A DNA stretch of 64,000 bases from Enoplolaimus lenunculus (GCA_030248215.1 JASANG010003068.1:1-64000); one strand, 5' to 3'. Positions 11,081 to 23,100 are shown, counted from the first letter of the stretch. The notes: a model not told the origin generated them from the sequence alone. Numbers and translations are program-made.

Positions 11081-11505
11081 GGGTTTATTAAAGATCACAG
11101 GCGGAACGTTATTTCGTGGACTGCAATAGAGAAAGCATAAGCTTTAGACTATATTTTTGCTTAGGCTTAGGGGCCCATGTATACAACAGGGCCGGATCGT
11201 TTTCCGAAGGGCTATACTAGAGTCAGTTTAAGCTTTAGACTAATTTTTTGCTTAGGAATAGGCTAGGCTTAGGCTTAGGTATAGGCTAGGCTTAGGTTTA
11301 GGAATAGACTAGGCTTAGGAATAGGCTCATCCATACGCCTAGGCTTAGGTTTAGGAATAGGGTCATCTATACGCTTAGGCTTAGGCTTAGGCTTAGGGTT
11401 TGGAATATGCTTATACTACTGTTCCGGCCATGTTCTATATATGGGCCGGTTTAGGCATAGGCTTAGGTATAAGCTCCTATTCTGCTCCTGTTTTATACAT
11501 TGGCC
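11081..11505. mobile_element. Family C element interrupted by family A
   Basis: The left part resembles C (AAAGATCACAGGCGGAACG) and the right part ends TTTTATACATTGGCC at 11505. The element at 11172-11447 splits it. Confidence 0.75.
11172..11447. mobile_element. Family A element nested in C, 8-bp target duplication
   Basis: Ends GGCCCATGTATACAACAGGG and TGTTCTATATATGGGCC. Flanks GGCTTAGG (11164-11171) and GGTTTAGG (11448-11455) match at 7 of 8 bases. The interior is an array of CTTAGG hexamers. Confidence 0.85.
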
Positions 11506-11689
11506 TATACCTGTATGAAACTAAATTATACTTGGCTTTGATTGTATTAGCGATTAGGTTTACGGTTTACACCTAGTTCAGCAAAAATTAGTAAAGTTAA
11601 CTGTATTGTCAAGTAGTCAGAATTAAATGCTTTAAAAGCGAAATCAAAACAGTGACATTATTTAAACAAAAACTCCAACCAAAATAAAA

Positions 11690-12089
11690 CAGTTACCCGA
11701 ACAAGAGGGGGTAATAAGAAGGGGCAAGTCCCCATTTTGAGTCCCAAGTAACAGGAGTCTGTATCCCTAATAGGAGTCCGTAAGCGGATAAAGGTGATAG
11801 ACCCTAATTAGAATCCATGTCAATTATCTATAATTGCAGTGCATAAATAACTACCGGCCCAAATTAAGTTGAGTTCGCAACTTTACAGCATACTTAAGTT
11901 TGAAAGTACATTCCCAAGTATAACTTCGCATTATCGCTCAAGCTTTTGACAAGACAAATAAAAGTTTAATTCGACAGATAATTGCAGTACCGGATATAAA
12001 AAGAAATACCAGTCCGTAACCGAATAACAGGGGGTTCCCTCTGGAAAGGCCAAATAAATATCGGTCCCCTTTTATTCGGGTCGCAACAG
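11690..12089. mobile_element. Family E element, uninterrupted copy
   Basis: Starts near AGTTACCCGAACAAGAGGGG and ends CCCCTTTTATTCGGGTCGCAACAG-like, forming an inverted pair. It serves as the reference for the split copy at 3087-5180. About 400 bp, noncoding. Confidence 0.75.
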
Positions 12090-12463
12090 TACGTAAAATA
12101 CAGAATGAACGCGTATATATGCTTTATATTGTATATTATACAAAATATTTGTAATTCCAGAGCTAAGATTTAAAAGGAACATATCGGAAAATATTTGTTG
12201 AACTAAATATTTCAAACATCAGCTGTCATTGATGTTATTGTTCGTGCCGAGTCTACATGTATACTTCGCTAAACATTTTATAGCAAGGGCGTTGGCATGA
12301 GTTCAGTTCTGGAGAGTACACTGATGAATTCAAAGGGGGGCGACTCAGCATAGGCTACCCGCAGGGATCGAAACCAAAATTTCATACCAAGGTTTAGGCC
12401 CATGTAAAAATCTCGCTGCCGTCCCAAAATCCCACCATCCCAACATAATAACTTGATGCGTAG

Positions 12464-13240
12464 TCGAAGGTGGGATTATGGGATTTTGGGATTTCGGGAT
12501 ATGGTCGAAGGTTGGATTTCGGAATTTTGGGATATGGTCGAAAGTTGGTTTTTGGGAATGTCGGGATAAGGCGGGAGGTGGGTTATGGGGATTTCGGGAT
12601 ATGGTGGAAGTCGGGATTTTGGGATATTGTCGAAGGTGGGATTTTGGGATTTCGGGATATGGTCGACGGTGGGAATTTGGGATATGTCGAAGGTGGGATT
12701 TTGGGATTTCGGGATATGCTCGAAGGTGGGATTTTTTGATTTTGGTATTTCGGGATATGGTCGAAGGTGGGATTTTGCGATTTTGGGATTTCGGTATATG
12801 GTCGATGGTGGGATTTGGGATTTCGGGATATGATCAAAAGTGGGAATTTGGAAATTCGGATGTGGTCGAACGTGAGATGGTATTTCGGAATATGGACGAC
12901 GGCCGGATTTTAGGATTTTGTAAATTGGTGATAGGCTCGAAGGTTGGATTTTGGGATTTCGGGATATGGTCGAAGGTGGGATTTTGCGATTTTGGGATTT
13001 CGGGATATGGTCGAAGGTGGGAATATGGTCGAAGATGGGCTTTTGGGATTTCGGTATATGGTCGATGGTGGGATTTTGGGATTTCGGGATATGAATAAAA
13101 GTGGGAATTTGGAAATTCGGATGTGGTCGAACGTGAGATGGTATTTCGGAATATTTACGATGGTCGGATTTTAGGATTTTGTAAATTGGTGATAGGCTCG
13201 AAGGTTGGATTTTGGGATTTCGGGATATAGTCGAAGGTGA
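12464..13240 (+). repeat. Minisatellite of about 30-60-bp units in family D
   Basis: Units combine GTCGAAGGTGGGATTTTGGG and ATTTCGGGATATG. The word GGGATTTTGGGA also occurs inside the element's own terminal repeat, so the array looks like an expansion of the terminus. A larger block (about 12810-12960) is repeated at about 13060-13225. Confidence 0.85.
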
Positions 13241-13243
13241 AAT

Positions 13244-13930
13244 GCTCTTAAACCTAAGCCTAAACCTAAGCCTAGACCTAAGCCCAAGGCTTAGCCTAAG
13301 CCTAAGCTTAAGTCAAAGCCCAAGGTTCTTTGTAAGCCTAAAGCCTATGCTTAAGCCTGAGCCTAAGATTTAGCCCAATATTCGTCTAAGATCTAATTAA
13401 TCTATGTTTAAACCAAAGCCAGCTTCTAAAAGCCTAAGCCTAAGACTAGTCCCAAGCCTAAGATTTAGCCCAAAAGCTATTCAAGATCTAATCTATGTTT
13501 GTTTAAAACTATTCATAAAGCCTCGGCTTAAGCCTAGCCAATGCTATCTGCGGTTTAATCTGCGCTTAAACCAAAGCCTGCTCCTAAAGCCTAAGCCAAA
13601 ACTTAAGCCCAAGCCTAAGCCTAAGCCTAGGCCTATGTCTATGTCTAAACCTAAGCCTAAGGCTAAGCCTAAGCGTATAGATGAGCCTATTCCTAAGCCG
13701 AAGACTAAGCCTAAGCCTACGACTAAGCAAAACAATTTGTCTAAAGCGTAAACCGACTCTATTATAGCCCCATCTACACGGGCCCTAAGATTAAGCCCGT
13801 AATGGTCATTTATCATTTAATCTACGTTTAAACCAATTATTAAAGCCTAAGCGTCCTAAATCTATGCCTAAGCCTAGACCTAAGCCGGAGCCATAGACTA
13901 AGTCAAAGCCTACGCCTAAGGCTAAGTCAC
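13244..13930 (+). repeat. CCTAAG hexamer array (reverse of TTAGGC) in family D
   Basis: Degenerate CCTAAG/CCAAAG hexamers for nearly 700 bp. 13640-13790 includes the reverse complement of the left end of family A (ACTCTATTATAGCCCC), so part is a nested A fragment. The Lys/Pro-rich open frame at 13404-13751 is the translated array, not a protein. Confidence 0.8.
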
Positions 13931-14333
13931 CTCTAAAATGTATATCTAAGTTTTACACCCAACATCCCAATATCCCAAAACCACACCACAAACAAAAAAA
14001 TCAAATTTTAGTTGGGACGGTGGGATTTTGGGACGGCACTCAACTACAAGGTTTAAGTCAAGATTGCGTTCGACTCCTGACTCGCTTCGGTCGCGATGAT
14101 CAAGGGAGGCCACGAGAAATCAAATATGCAAAAATTTTTTAAATGCGACCACTTTTGGTCAAGCGCAGGCTGGGGGATAACCGAAAAAACCCTACAGTTC
14201 TACTTGGCAAGTGAAGCGAGCGAAATGCTAACGTAGGCCACCCGTGTCTCAAAACAATTCGTCGCTATTTCGTAGTATTACATGACGAATTTTTGTTTAC
14301 TTGTTAAACTAATATTCTATCACAATATTTATA

Positions 14334-14453
14334 TTAGAAAAATTGCTCAGCACTTGAGCAACAAGGGATATGTTTCATATCCTTATTTAAAGTATAGTAA
14401 ACTAGATCAGCACATTCGTTTGATTTAACATAGAAAAGTATTAAGAAACAGGC
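14334..14453 (+). repeat. Family P dispersed repeat with two hairpins, copy 1
   Basis: About 120 bp shared with 21330-21445. Two short hairpins lie in tandem: GCTCAGCACTTGAGC (5-bp stem) and GGATATGTTTCATATCC (7-bp stem). The first is identical in both copies and the second keeps its stem. Nature unknown. Confidence 0.6.
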
Positions 14454-15635
14454 TTAGCAAAGTAAAGCGCAACCGTAAACCAACTTGTCTATCGCGTTAT
14501 TTTCATGTTCATATACGCTGAAACTCGCCTAAGTATAGTATTGTAATACTAAACACTGATATAAGATATAAATCCAAGTGCTGTTTGTGTTTTCATGAAA
14601 GTCGAACTAAAACAGCCGGACTGTATCAGAATTCAGAATGGTTTACGTACATCAGAGTTACACAGTTTTAAACAGTTCGTAAAATTGAATTAAATGTTGC
14701 GATTTCGGTAAAAATCGATGTTCGCTTCCGTTACAGAAATTCAAGGCTATATTATTTTTATGAGCGTAGTTACTTGTAATGGTCAGGGTCACATATTATT
14801 GTTTACGCACCAAGTCATATCGTTATTTCCTAGACTAGTCCACACTCTCTCTCATCACAGTTCTCGCTTGGGTCGACCCGCTTTTTTTATTCTGCTCGGT
14901 GCATAGTTTATTCACCCGCGGGCGTGATGTTTAGGTTACGTGGTTTGCATAGGTTATTGCCAAGTTACTAGCGCTGAAATAGAACGGCGCTATTCGGCAC
15001 TTTAGCGTGCTTTTCCCAGTTGAATTTAATTTTGGCCATACGACGTAGTACATAGTTTTAACATTTTGATGAGATTCCGGCTATAGCAGTGTCGATCAAA
15101 ATCTCACCGTAATTGAATTTTTTTTATCAAGAATTTTGAATTTGAGTATTCGCGTGGTTAGTTTGCGAGCTATTTGCAAAGTTTTACCTGTTGTCGACTA
15201 GCCAGGTAACATGAGTTATTCTAGTCAAATCTCGAGGCATGACGTTCTCGGTGTGGATACACCGGGCCGCCTGGGTCGTCCGTGCAGTTCATGAAACTGG
15301 TAGCTCACAGTGACGCTTAGCCCTGCGGTTCTTAACTGCACTTCGTCGCTTCAACTCATACTTTTGGGGTGAGGCGGAACTGCCGGTTTGCTGACGCACA
15401 TACGGTGTGGTATGGTTTATGCGGTATTCACGTTATAACTGGGACAGGCGGGTCACGGTTTGTCGCATGTTTATTCGACGTCAACGTTACAATTAGACCT
15501 CTTATTTCGGGTCAACAGACAAAACTCGAAGTCATTAGATATTAGCTTACAAACCACCGCTCTTAAATAGTTCAACATGCACAAGAGTCGGTATGTCACG
15601 TGTGATACAATGGGACATTTATGCGAATATCATAT
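14454..15635. other. No recognisable gene
   Basis: A 62-codon frame at 14718-14906 has no motif. 15200-15480 is richer in CG than its surroundings. I see no repeat ends. Confidence 0.4.
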
Positions 15636-15799
15636 CAGATCCGTAGCCAGCTCACCTTGCTACGGGGGGCTAAAATTTTTTCAGGAGGGGCATTTAAAGG
15701 TTTTGAATGATTTACAAGCAAGGTTGAACATCTTCTAAGGGGTCGAAATTTCTTCAGGGGGCTCAGCCCCCCTGGCCCTCCCCTTTGGCTACGAGCCCG
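15636..15799. mobile_element. Family H hAT-like element (H2), exact 8-bp target duplication
   Basis: Starts CAGATCCGTAGCCAGCTCAC and ends TTGGCTACGAGCCCG. TATCATAT is duplicated exactly at 15628-15635 and 15800-15807. 164 bp, noncoding. GGGGG/CCCCC runs flank a central TACAAGCAAGGTTG. Confidence 0.9.
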
Positions 15800-16619
15800 T
15801 ATCATATAATATTCCAAGGTGGCGGCAGCCCCCTGATAAAGTACAAAATACAGCGGTCCCATTTTTTTTCTACAAATATACAGAGCTGTTTCGCTGCCCC
15901 ACTTTTCCGATATACTAATGTATTGCTACACTTCGTTTTCCCATTTTAAATGCAAAAATATATAGCTGTACCATTTTCCTGTTTTCCTTGTGAAGATATT
16001 GAATTGTCCTATTTTTTCGACACATGGTTGCCCGGTCAGAAACCAAAAATGTAGCTAATGGCACTCTTGCGCCTTGCTGCCAGCGCTAATTTAGAACACC
16101 CCTCAAAGTAACATTGGTCGTTAATAAATGACGGAAACATGGAATTTGGCAATTTCTCATATTGGTCTGGGCAGGCCAAGTTTACATTTGGGGCCTCTAA
16201 TTTACCCGAGTAGCACAGGAATGCAGTTGATTTAAACTTAGATTAATCTTTACACATTAAGCTTAATCGTTCCACTCATCTTCTTGAGGGGCTTTGGCTT
16301 AGTATAAAAGTATAAGACTGTTAAACTATTGTTACGCCCGTAAAACCATATTTGTCCCAAGCACAGTGTCAGTAGGACTTAATCCTTTCCATGAATTTCG
16401 AATTTATCAAGTGTTCTTTATTTAAATTTTGGAATGAATGCCGAATCTTTACAGCCGCAGCCCTGATACGTTCTTTAGGAAACGAGAAATTGGCTGAATA
16501 AAAAAATCTAAATGGCACGTATATAAATGCAAAAGTGCACAATATTGAGTATTTGTGTTAATTTTTTTCAATTAAGTTCAACAGACATAAGGAAAGTAAA
16601 GGAATGCAAAACATCCAAA
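15800..16619. other. Intergenic, with a family B fragment
   Basis: About 16255-16352 ends ATTGTTACGCCCGTAAAA and carries TTAGGC-like words; it looks like a decayed family B right half. The rest holds nothing I can name. Confidence 0.4.
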
Positions 16620-16992
16620 CAGGGTACAACCGGTGATCTGCCTCCGGCTCCGGCTCCGGCAGAAAATCGGCTTCCGGCCCGGCTCCTATAGAATTTTTGT
16701 CCGAGGTTCCGGCAATTTCGGTAGTAAAATTTTGCATAATTTTCCTAAATTTATCTGTTTAGCGCGTTTCGATTTACTTTTGTCACAATTTTCATCAAAG
16801 AATTGCCGAAATTTGGCAGAAAATTAGCGTGAAACCAAACAACATAACAACATTTTGCAGATATTGGCTAAAATTAACTAATTAACCATCATTTATACTA
16901 CTTAATTTCGCCTCATCTCCGGCTCCGGTAAGTTTCGTTGACCTCCGGCTCCGGCTCCGTCTCCGGTATTTTTCACCTCCGGTTGCACCCTG
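16620..16992. mobile_element. Family L (CCGGCT subfamily) hAT-like element
   Basis: Ends CAGGGTACAACCGG and CCGGTTGCACCCTG. Subterminal tandem CCGGCT hexamers lie at both ends (16640-16690 and 16915-16980). Flanks share only the last four of eight bases (CATCCAAA, ACCGCAAA). Noncoding. Confidence 0.85.
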
Positions 16993-17050
16993 ACCGCAAA
17001 ATAACAAATAATTTCATTAAATAGGCACAAACCATTATCATAAACAAAAT

Positions 17051-17231
17051 AACCCATGTTACTTTTAGCGGTGCCCCGTTTACCAGCAGAACTAATAGGC
17101 TTTATTCGACGCTGTATACGCTAATTTTTCGCGTAATTTTACGCTTTTGTTTTAAACTTTATTCTGACGCGTAGAAGGCATAGGCGTATAAATATGCTTA
17201 GACTACTGTTACGCTTCAAAAAGTAACATTT
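17051..17231. mobile_element. Decayed family B element
   Basis: Left CCCATGTTACTTTTAGCGG and right ACTGTTACGCTTCAAAAAGT keep the B ends. The interior hexamers are mostly lost. Confidence 0.55.
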
Positions 17232-18188
17232 ACCAAAACATAATAAACGGCTTCGTTTTATGACTAAGCCCAGGCAATGGAAACTGATTTTCGAACAATC
17301 TATCCAAATCATTTGGGGCAAAAATATTGATAGCTGAAGCACGAATCAGTGCAGAAAACTACACATGTGGACTCCCGAAACCAATGTTTTCCTTCGTTCG
17401 ACAAGCAATGCTGCTGGCAACATTAAGGAGAGACACGATTTATATAAAAATATAATATGAGTATTAAGGTGATAGGATCAGTTAAATCTTTGTGTTGTCT
17501 AACTTTGGCGAAGTATTCAAGCAAAATCTAATCGTGTTCCTGAGGTGCTGAGCTGATTCAAAAAAGACAGTGCCGCATACACTATCGGAAGCTAAATAAT
17601 AGTGAAAGAGCATACAGAGGGAAATACCAACTACAATTTTAATAAACACAAAAGTTGCTGATCTCACAAATGGGAGAGGCGACGTCCCCCGTGACGCCCA
17701 TCTGCTACGCTCTGCAATCGTGCCCCCACGAACTTACTCTAAGCATTTCAATACTTTATTATATTTTTGAAAACTGCGGGAAATAAGTTAACTAAAGTTG
17801 AGCGTTTTATGGAATCCTACATCCGTATGAAACGTATAAATGGTGTCTGATGTGTTTAAATTTGGTAAAAAGCGGCGACTTCGTTAATTTAACAAGTTTA
17901 TGTTAATCAAATAGTAAAATTTTAAATTACGGCAGTAATATACAAAGTCGTAGAAATTATCCTTTGATTACAGTGCCCCACGAACCCTGCAAGGTACAGG
18001 CTACTAATCCGTTGTTGTGGATTTGAAAATTACTGCGTTATTTAATAGTGCCTGGGTTGCAGAGACATAATAACTTAATGCGTTTTCGGTTAAGTCCACA
18101 TTTTTCTGAAGTTTTGATAATTTACCTTAAGCCAGAAGGTTCCAAACAAGATTTTTGTTTGCCATAATTATTTAGGTTACCAGGTATG
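17232..18188. other. No recognisable feature
   Basis: AT-rich sequence; short open frames on the - strand (17482-17667) show no motif. No repeat ends found. Confidence 0.4.
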
Positions 18189-18712
18189 GTCAGTGTAAAG
18201 ATCAGGGGCGGAACGTTTTACTGAAGGACTTTAATAGAGTAAGCGTAAGCGTTAGACTTTTTATGCTTATGCTTAGGCTTTAGGTATAAACTCATTCTAT
18301 GAGCGCCAATCGGGGGGGGGTCACTGACCCCCCACTTTTGAGTATAATACTTGGTACGCGTTTTTGACCCCCCCTTTTGAAAGACAAAAACTTGACGTGA
18401 GTACCCAAAACGTCTCACAGGAAATTTCTGTCTAGGTGAAGTTAAAATTAGCAAAATGCGGGCACTATTTTAGCATATTTTACTTTTCATTTTTGAGTTT
18501 TGATCACGTCTAACAATTTTGTATTGTTCGCTTTAACAAATATTGACTTGAACAACCATCGCTTCTTGGAAAGTGTGAATATGTCTAAGTTATTAAATCG
18601 ACCCTCTCCCTTTTGAGAATAAATTGGCGCCTATGGCTCATTCTCTTACACCTAAGGTTTACGCTTAGGAATATGCCCATACTACTGTTACTGCCCTGTT
18701 CTATACATTAGC
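18189..18712. mobile_element. Family C element interrupted by another element
   Basis: The left part has GTAAAGATCAGGGGCGGAAC and the right part ends CCCTGTTCTATACATTAGC. It is split by the element at 18298-18636. Confidence 0.7.
18298..18636. mobile_element. Element with GCGCCAAT ends nested in family C
   Basis: Ends TATGAGCGCCAAT and ATTGGCGCCTATGG form an imperfect inverted pair. CTCATTC is duplicated on both flanks (18291-18297 and 18637-18643). Runs of G and C (GGGGGGGG near 18312, CCCCCC near 18367) sit inside. Probably hAT-like. Confidence 0.7.
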
Positions 18713-19308
18713 TCCACGAACTAACACTAATTTTGAGGTATAAATGTTGACTATGCAATGAAATAAGTAGTCCAATAGCAGCAATACGTTTACACGATAC
18801 CACTTCAGCTTTTACGGCGACATTTGTTATAAATTACAACGGCTTTTGCACGCTTTCGTCCTTAGTGTTCGAAATTTTCAAATTTTGGCATGGCTTAAGC
18901 CTAGGATTAGGTTTAGGATCGTTCATTCTGCGGCTAAGACAGTTTAGGTTACACAGTTTAGGCTACGTTTGTTGGTTTCGGCATTGGGCTTCATTTTGGA
19001 GGTTTCTAAGCTGCTCACGGTTTGTGCAACCATCATATACTGGTTATTCTTTCTATTTCAACAGCATAAACAAGAAAATAGAGCAAACAATAGTTCTGAT
19101 GTTGAAATCTGTATGAAATACAACGCAATGTGGCGAAAGAGACAACCTTGGTATATCGTCACTAGTGTAAAAACACATGTGCAACCCATGTAAACTATAG
19201 TTGTCTGCCTACTAAGCATAAGCCTAATACTAAACCTAAGGCTATCTTTCCCAGCCTTCACATGTCCCGTTTAAACCAGCGGACAGCATTCCGCACTTGA
19301 CATGAGCC

Positions 19309-19471
19309 CTGGCCCGTAGCCAGCTCACCTTGTTGCTATGGAGTCTTAAATTTTTCAGTAGGGACATACAAGGGTTTTCAATGACATACAAGCCAGGTTG
19401 AATACTTTTGGAGATGGGCAAGACTTTTCAAGGATGCTGATCACCTGGTGTCACTCTTGGCTACGGGTCTG
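19309..19471. mobile_element. Family H hAT-like element (H3), exact 8-bp target duplication
   Basis: Starts CTGGCCCGTAGCCAGCTCAC and ends TTGGCTACGGGTCTG. CATGAGCC is duplicated exactly (19301-19308, 19472-19479). 163 bp, noncoding. Confidence 0.9.
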
Positions 19472-19995
19472 CATGAGCCACTTGTTTTATGAACGAGATA
19501 AACAACATACAAAACAAAACTTAAATGTTACAACTGCGAAACACAAAATTACAAAACATAATCATTTGTGTCAACTGAGACCAATTCATTCGCAAAGTCG
19601 CTAATAACAACCTGGTTTCAGTAATTTCAAATAAATCAGTGTTTACGATACGCTAACACTTTCTGCCGAGTCCAGTTCAACAAAAATTTGAAATAACTCA
19701 TGGTACCATTGAACAATCCAGGTCTGTACGTCGAAATTATATAAACGTCATCCGTGACACCCAATCAAGCATTTTGGATTGGAATCAACCAATTATACAG
19801 CGTTGTTGACAGGTTACCAGAATAACCCAATGATACTTATTGGCCCCTTAATATTATAATGCGTTCGTCATGCGTGTTTGGCAAGACCGCTTTTCGGTCC
19901 ACCAGACCCGACTTCCAGAGGTAATCAGTGTTTTACCAGGATTGTCACTGATTTCCAGTTGCAGCGCATTTGATAGCTATAACCATTTTGGGAAG

Positions 19996-20112
19996 TCACA
20001 ACGTTGTAAACAAAACGATCGCAACAATTAAAATTACAATTAGAATGGCGATTACGTACCAGTAGCGTCTATCTGAAATTATACGACTCATACGATTAAT
20101 AGCAACAGTTGG
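19996..20112 (-). CDS. STX6: STX6-like last exon (juxtamembrane and membrane anchor)
   Basis: Acceptor ATTAACACTTTGCAG, then [18 protein letters not shown], a hydrophobic anchor of about 20 residues, and stop TGA at 19998-19996. Vertebrate counterpart HMTSDRRQWCAIAIL. The exon may start earlier (after AAAG at 20155), which would satisfy the phase but add about 15 residues. Confidence 0.85.
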   Translation of the reverse strand, partial: PTVAINRMSRIISDRRYWYVIAILIVILIVAIVLFTTL

Positions 20113-23100
20113 CTGCAAAGTGTTAATAAGCATGACTTTGCAACTTAGTAAATTTGTGTGGACCAACATGAACCAGCGTATTTGTGTACAAATCCATCCC
20201 TGGAGCCAGCTCGACAAGCTTTAGTGTGCTAAAATTTTTGCAGAAAAGTATGACAGCAAGTCAGGTTAAGCAACTACTTAAAAAAGAACCAATGTTGGCA
20301 AAGACTGTAAAGTTTTATTGAAATGTCAGTGGAGTTGTCTTAGCATTCAAATACCCTTTCAAAACCTGGGTATAAAAGTGTGCGAATTGAGAAATTTTGT
20401 ATAAGCGTGTCAAAGCTGACTGTAATTTTTGGAGAATTAGTTGAGAGTTGATAAGCTGTGTGTTTAGGTAAGCGGCAGTATTGGAAGGCGTCCCTTGGAT
20501 TGCCGACCCTCTATACTGTACCGTTGTTACAAAAGGCATGCAAGGATTTCATGCCAGTTTAAAGCTTTGCTTAGGAATTCGTCAAATTTTTAGACGGGTT
20601 TGGCTTTCTCAGCTACGAGCCCTGGCAAATCAAATTTCTCTCAAATACATTTAATTGATTCTAAGGACGCTCGGCTTTGTGAATATTTTTGCACTTATGC
20701 CTCTGATGAGTATTGTTGTAGAAGTATTGACATTGAAAGCAATCGAAGTTTTATTCTATCAACACTTGGTAATCAGTGCCGCATCAAATATTTTCCAGTG
20801 GGGGGAAAATACTTTTTGCGTTTTGAAAATTTTAGTTTTAATCCTCGTTTTAGCAATTTTTTTGGTGTCTATAGTTTACGAATTGCACCGAAACGACAAA
20901 ATTCTTCAATCAATTGAGCTTTCCTGCGATACATTAGTGTATTCCGTAGCAAAATACATTATGAGTTTCAGGTAAACTACTTAAACCGCAAAACGTTTAG
21001 ATCGCCTGAGCTGATGGTGGAGTACATTAATTCTTCCCCCCTTAACTCGCCACTATTGGTTATCGTCGGAATAGTCTGTGAAAATTCTATTTGATATTTG
21101 ATTAAGAAGTGATATATCCCGAAAACGCTCTGTATCCCTACCATTTGGAAAATGTTTCATACGCGATAATTTTTCTGCAAAGACATCCAGCCGCGAACGT
21201 GAAGTTGCGTTCATATCATTTGTAATAACCGTAAGCATTCTGAAAAAACGTCCAATAACTGAATGTAAAGCTTTTATTAATAACCAGTTGTAATTGTCAC
21301 TGGGCCATACTATAGATTAGAACTAGAAAAAATTGCTCAGCACTTGAGCAGCACGGGATATGCTTCATATTCCAATTAAAAGGATAGTAACTAGACTAGC
21401 ACATTCATTCGACGTATCCTGGAAAAATATTAAGAAACAATGGCGTCCAAAATCATGTTGACTATTAATTCTTCTGAAACATATTGCGGAGAGCAAATCT
21501 ATTTTTATGTTGAAAGTTTTTGGCAGATTTATTAGGCATTTTAAGAAATTTCTTAGATAATGGCAGGGTTACAGAGACATGGCTGAAGTATAGTGATCGT
21601 TGCTTTTGCCAGATTAATCGATGCTGCCAGAATACGGTGAGAATTTTGAGCCTCTAGTTGTGACTATACAGTGAAACAAATAACTCGGTTGGGAAATGTG
21701 CATTTATAGATTTCTACCGCAAACTTGTTTGTTTGTCACTAGTTACGGAGTTTCAATAAATCGTTTGCATGACAGAATCTGTTATCCTGACAACAAGAGC
21801 CTAACCAACGTATTTGTATAAAACCAAGCATTGGGGGGGAAACAAACCACGGTGTGACGTTGTCCGTTGGTGTAAAACCAATTGTTGGGGTGAAACCAAC
21901 CGTTGGGGTGAAACCAATCGTTGGGGGAACCAACCGTTGGGGTGAAACCAATCGTTGGGTGAAACCAACCGTTGGTGGGAAACCAACTGTTGGGGTGAAA
22001 CAAACCGTTGGGGTGAAACCAACCGTTGAGGTAAACCAACCGGTTGAGCGAAACCAAGCGTTGGGGTAAAACCAACCGTTGGGGTGAAACCAACCGTTGG
22101 GGTGAAACCAACCGTTGGGGTGAAACCAACCGTTGGGGTGAAACCAACCGTTGGGGTGAAACCAACCGTTGGGGTGAAACCAATCGTTGGGGGGGAAATC
22201 AACCGTTGGGGTGAAACCAATCGTTCGGGTGAAACCAATCGTTGGGGGGAAACCAACCGTTGGGGTGAAACCAACCGTTGGGGTGAAACCAACCGTTGGG
22301 GTGAAACCAACCAACCGTTGGGGTGAAACCAACTGTTGGGGTGAAACAAACCGTTGGGGTGAAACCAACCGTTGAGGTAAGCCAACCGGTTGTGCGCAAC
22401 CAAGCGTTGGAGTGAAACCAACCGTTGGGGCGAAACCAACCGTTGGGGAGGAAACCAACCGTTGGGGTGAATCCAAACGTGGGCTGAAACGCACCGTTGG
22501 GGTGAAACCAACCGATGGGGTGAAACCAACCGTTGGAATCAAACCAATCGTTGGGGTGAAACTAAGCATTGGGGTGAAACCAACCGGTGGAGTGAAACAA
22601 AGCGTTGGGGTGAAACCAACCGTTGGGGTGAACCAACCGTTGGGGTGAAGCCAATTGTTGGGGTGAAACCATTCGTTGGGGTAAAACCAACCGTTGGGAT
22701 GAACCCGACCGTAAAACCCTATAAAGTGTACCTATACAGTTGTAATCGTATTAAGTTACTTAGCTAACGGTAAAAAGTGCTGAACCAAATCGGAAAATTT
22801 AGTGCACTATCTGTAAGGAGTTTTTTTGACCGTAACTACTGAAGGCCACGCTCATTTGGCAAATCCTATGGCACAGATATTCTCGACGGACCAGGATACC
22901 AGTGTACAAAATTTAAACGAAACACGTCTGGCATTACTTGAGTACCAACATGCAAACTAAACTGAAAATACGCACTTGAGAAGCGCGAACCATATATATG
23001 AACACTATCGTGTTCACATGATTGTGTTCAGTTTAATTTCCACATTTATATTTTATTCAAACTGGAATGATACATTGTTTGTGTAATTTTCCAGCATCAA

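Larger units (their letters stand above)
12417..14038. mobile_element. Family D element: 28-bp inverted ends enclosing two arrays
   Basis: TGCCGTCCCAAAATCCCACC at the left is inverted exactly at 14019-14038; the pairing extends to 28 bp with one mismatch. Inside lie a GGGATTTCGGGATATGG-type minisatellite and then a CCTAAG-type array. Open frames inside (for example 12478-13098, 206 codons) only translate the minisatellite. I could not find a convincing target duplication. Confidence 0.8.

Noticed and set aside
12478-13098. 206-codon open frame, Gly/Phe/Trp-rich
   Set aside because: Translation of the family D minisatellite; frames on both strands.
13404-13751. Lys/Pro-rich open frame
   Set aside because: Translation of the CCTAAG hexamer array.
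18865-19193. Overlapping open frames, one with a hydrophobic stretch
   Set aside because: Part is TTAGGC-like array; no splice or family support.
21739-22569. 276-codon open frame (- strand), Pro/Thr/Val/Gly/Phe repeat
   Set aside because: Pure translation of the 18-bp minisatellite inside an intron; similar frames exist on the other strand.
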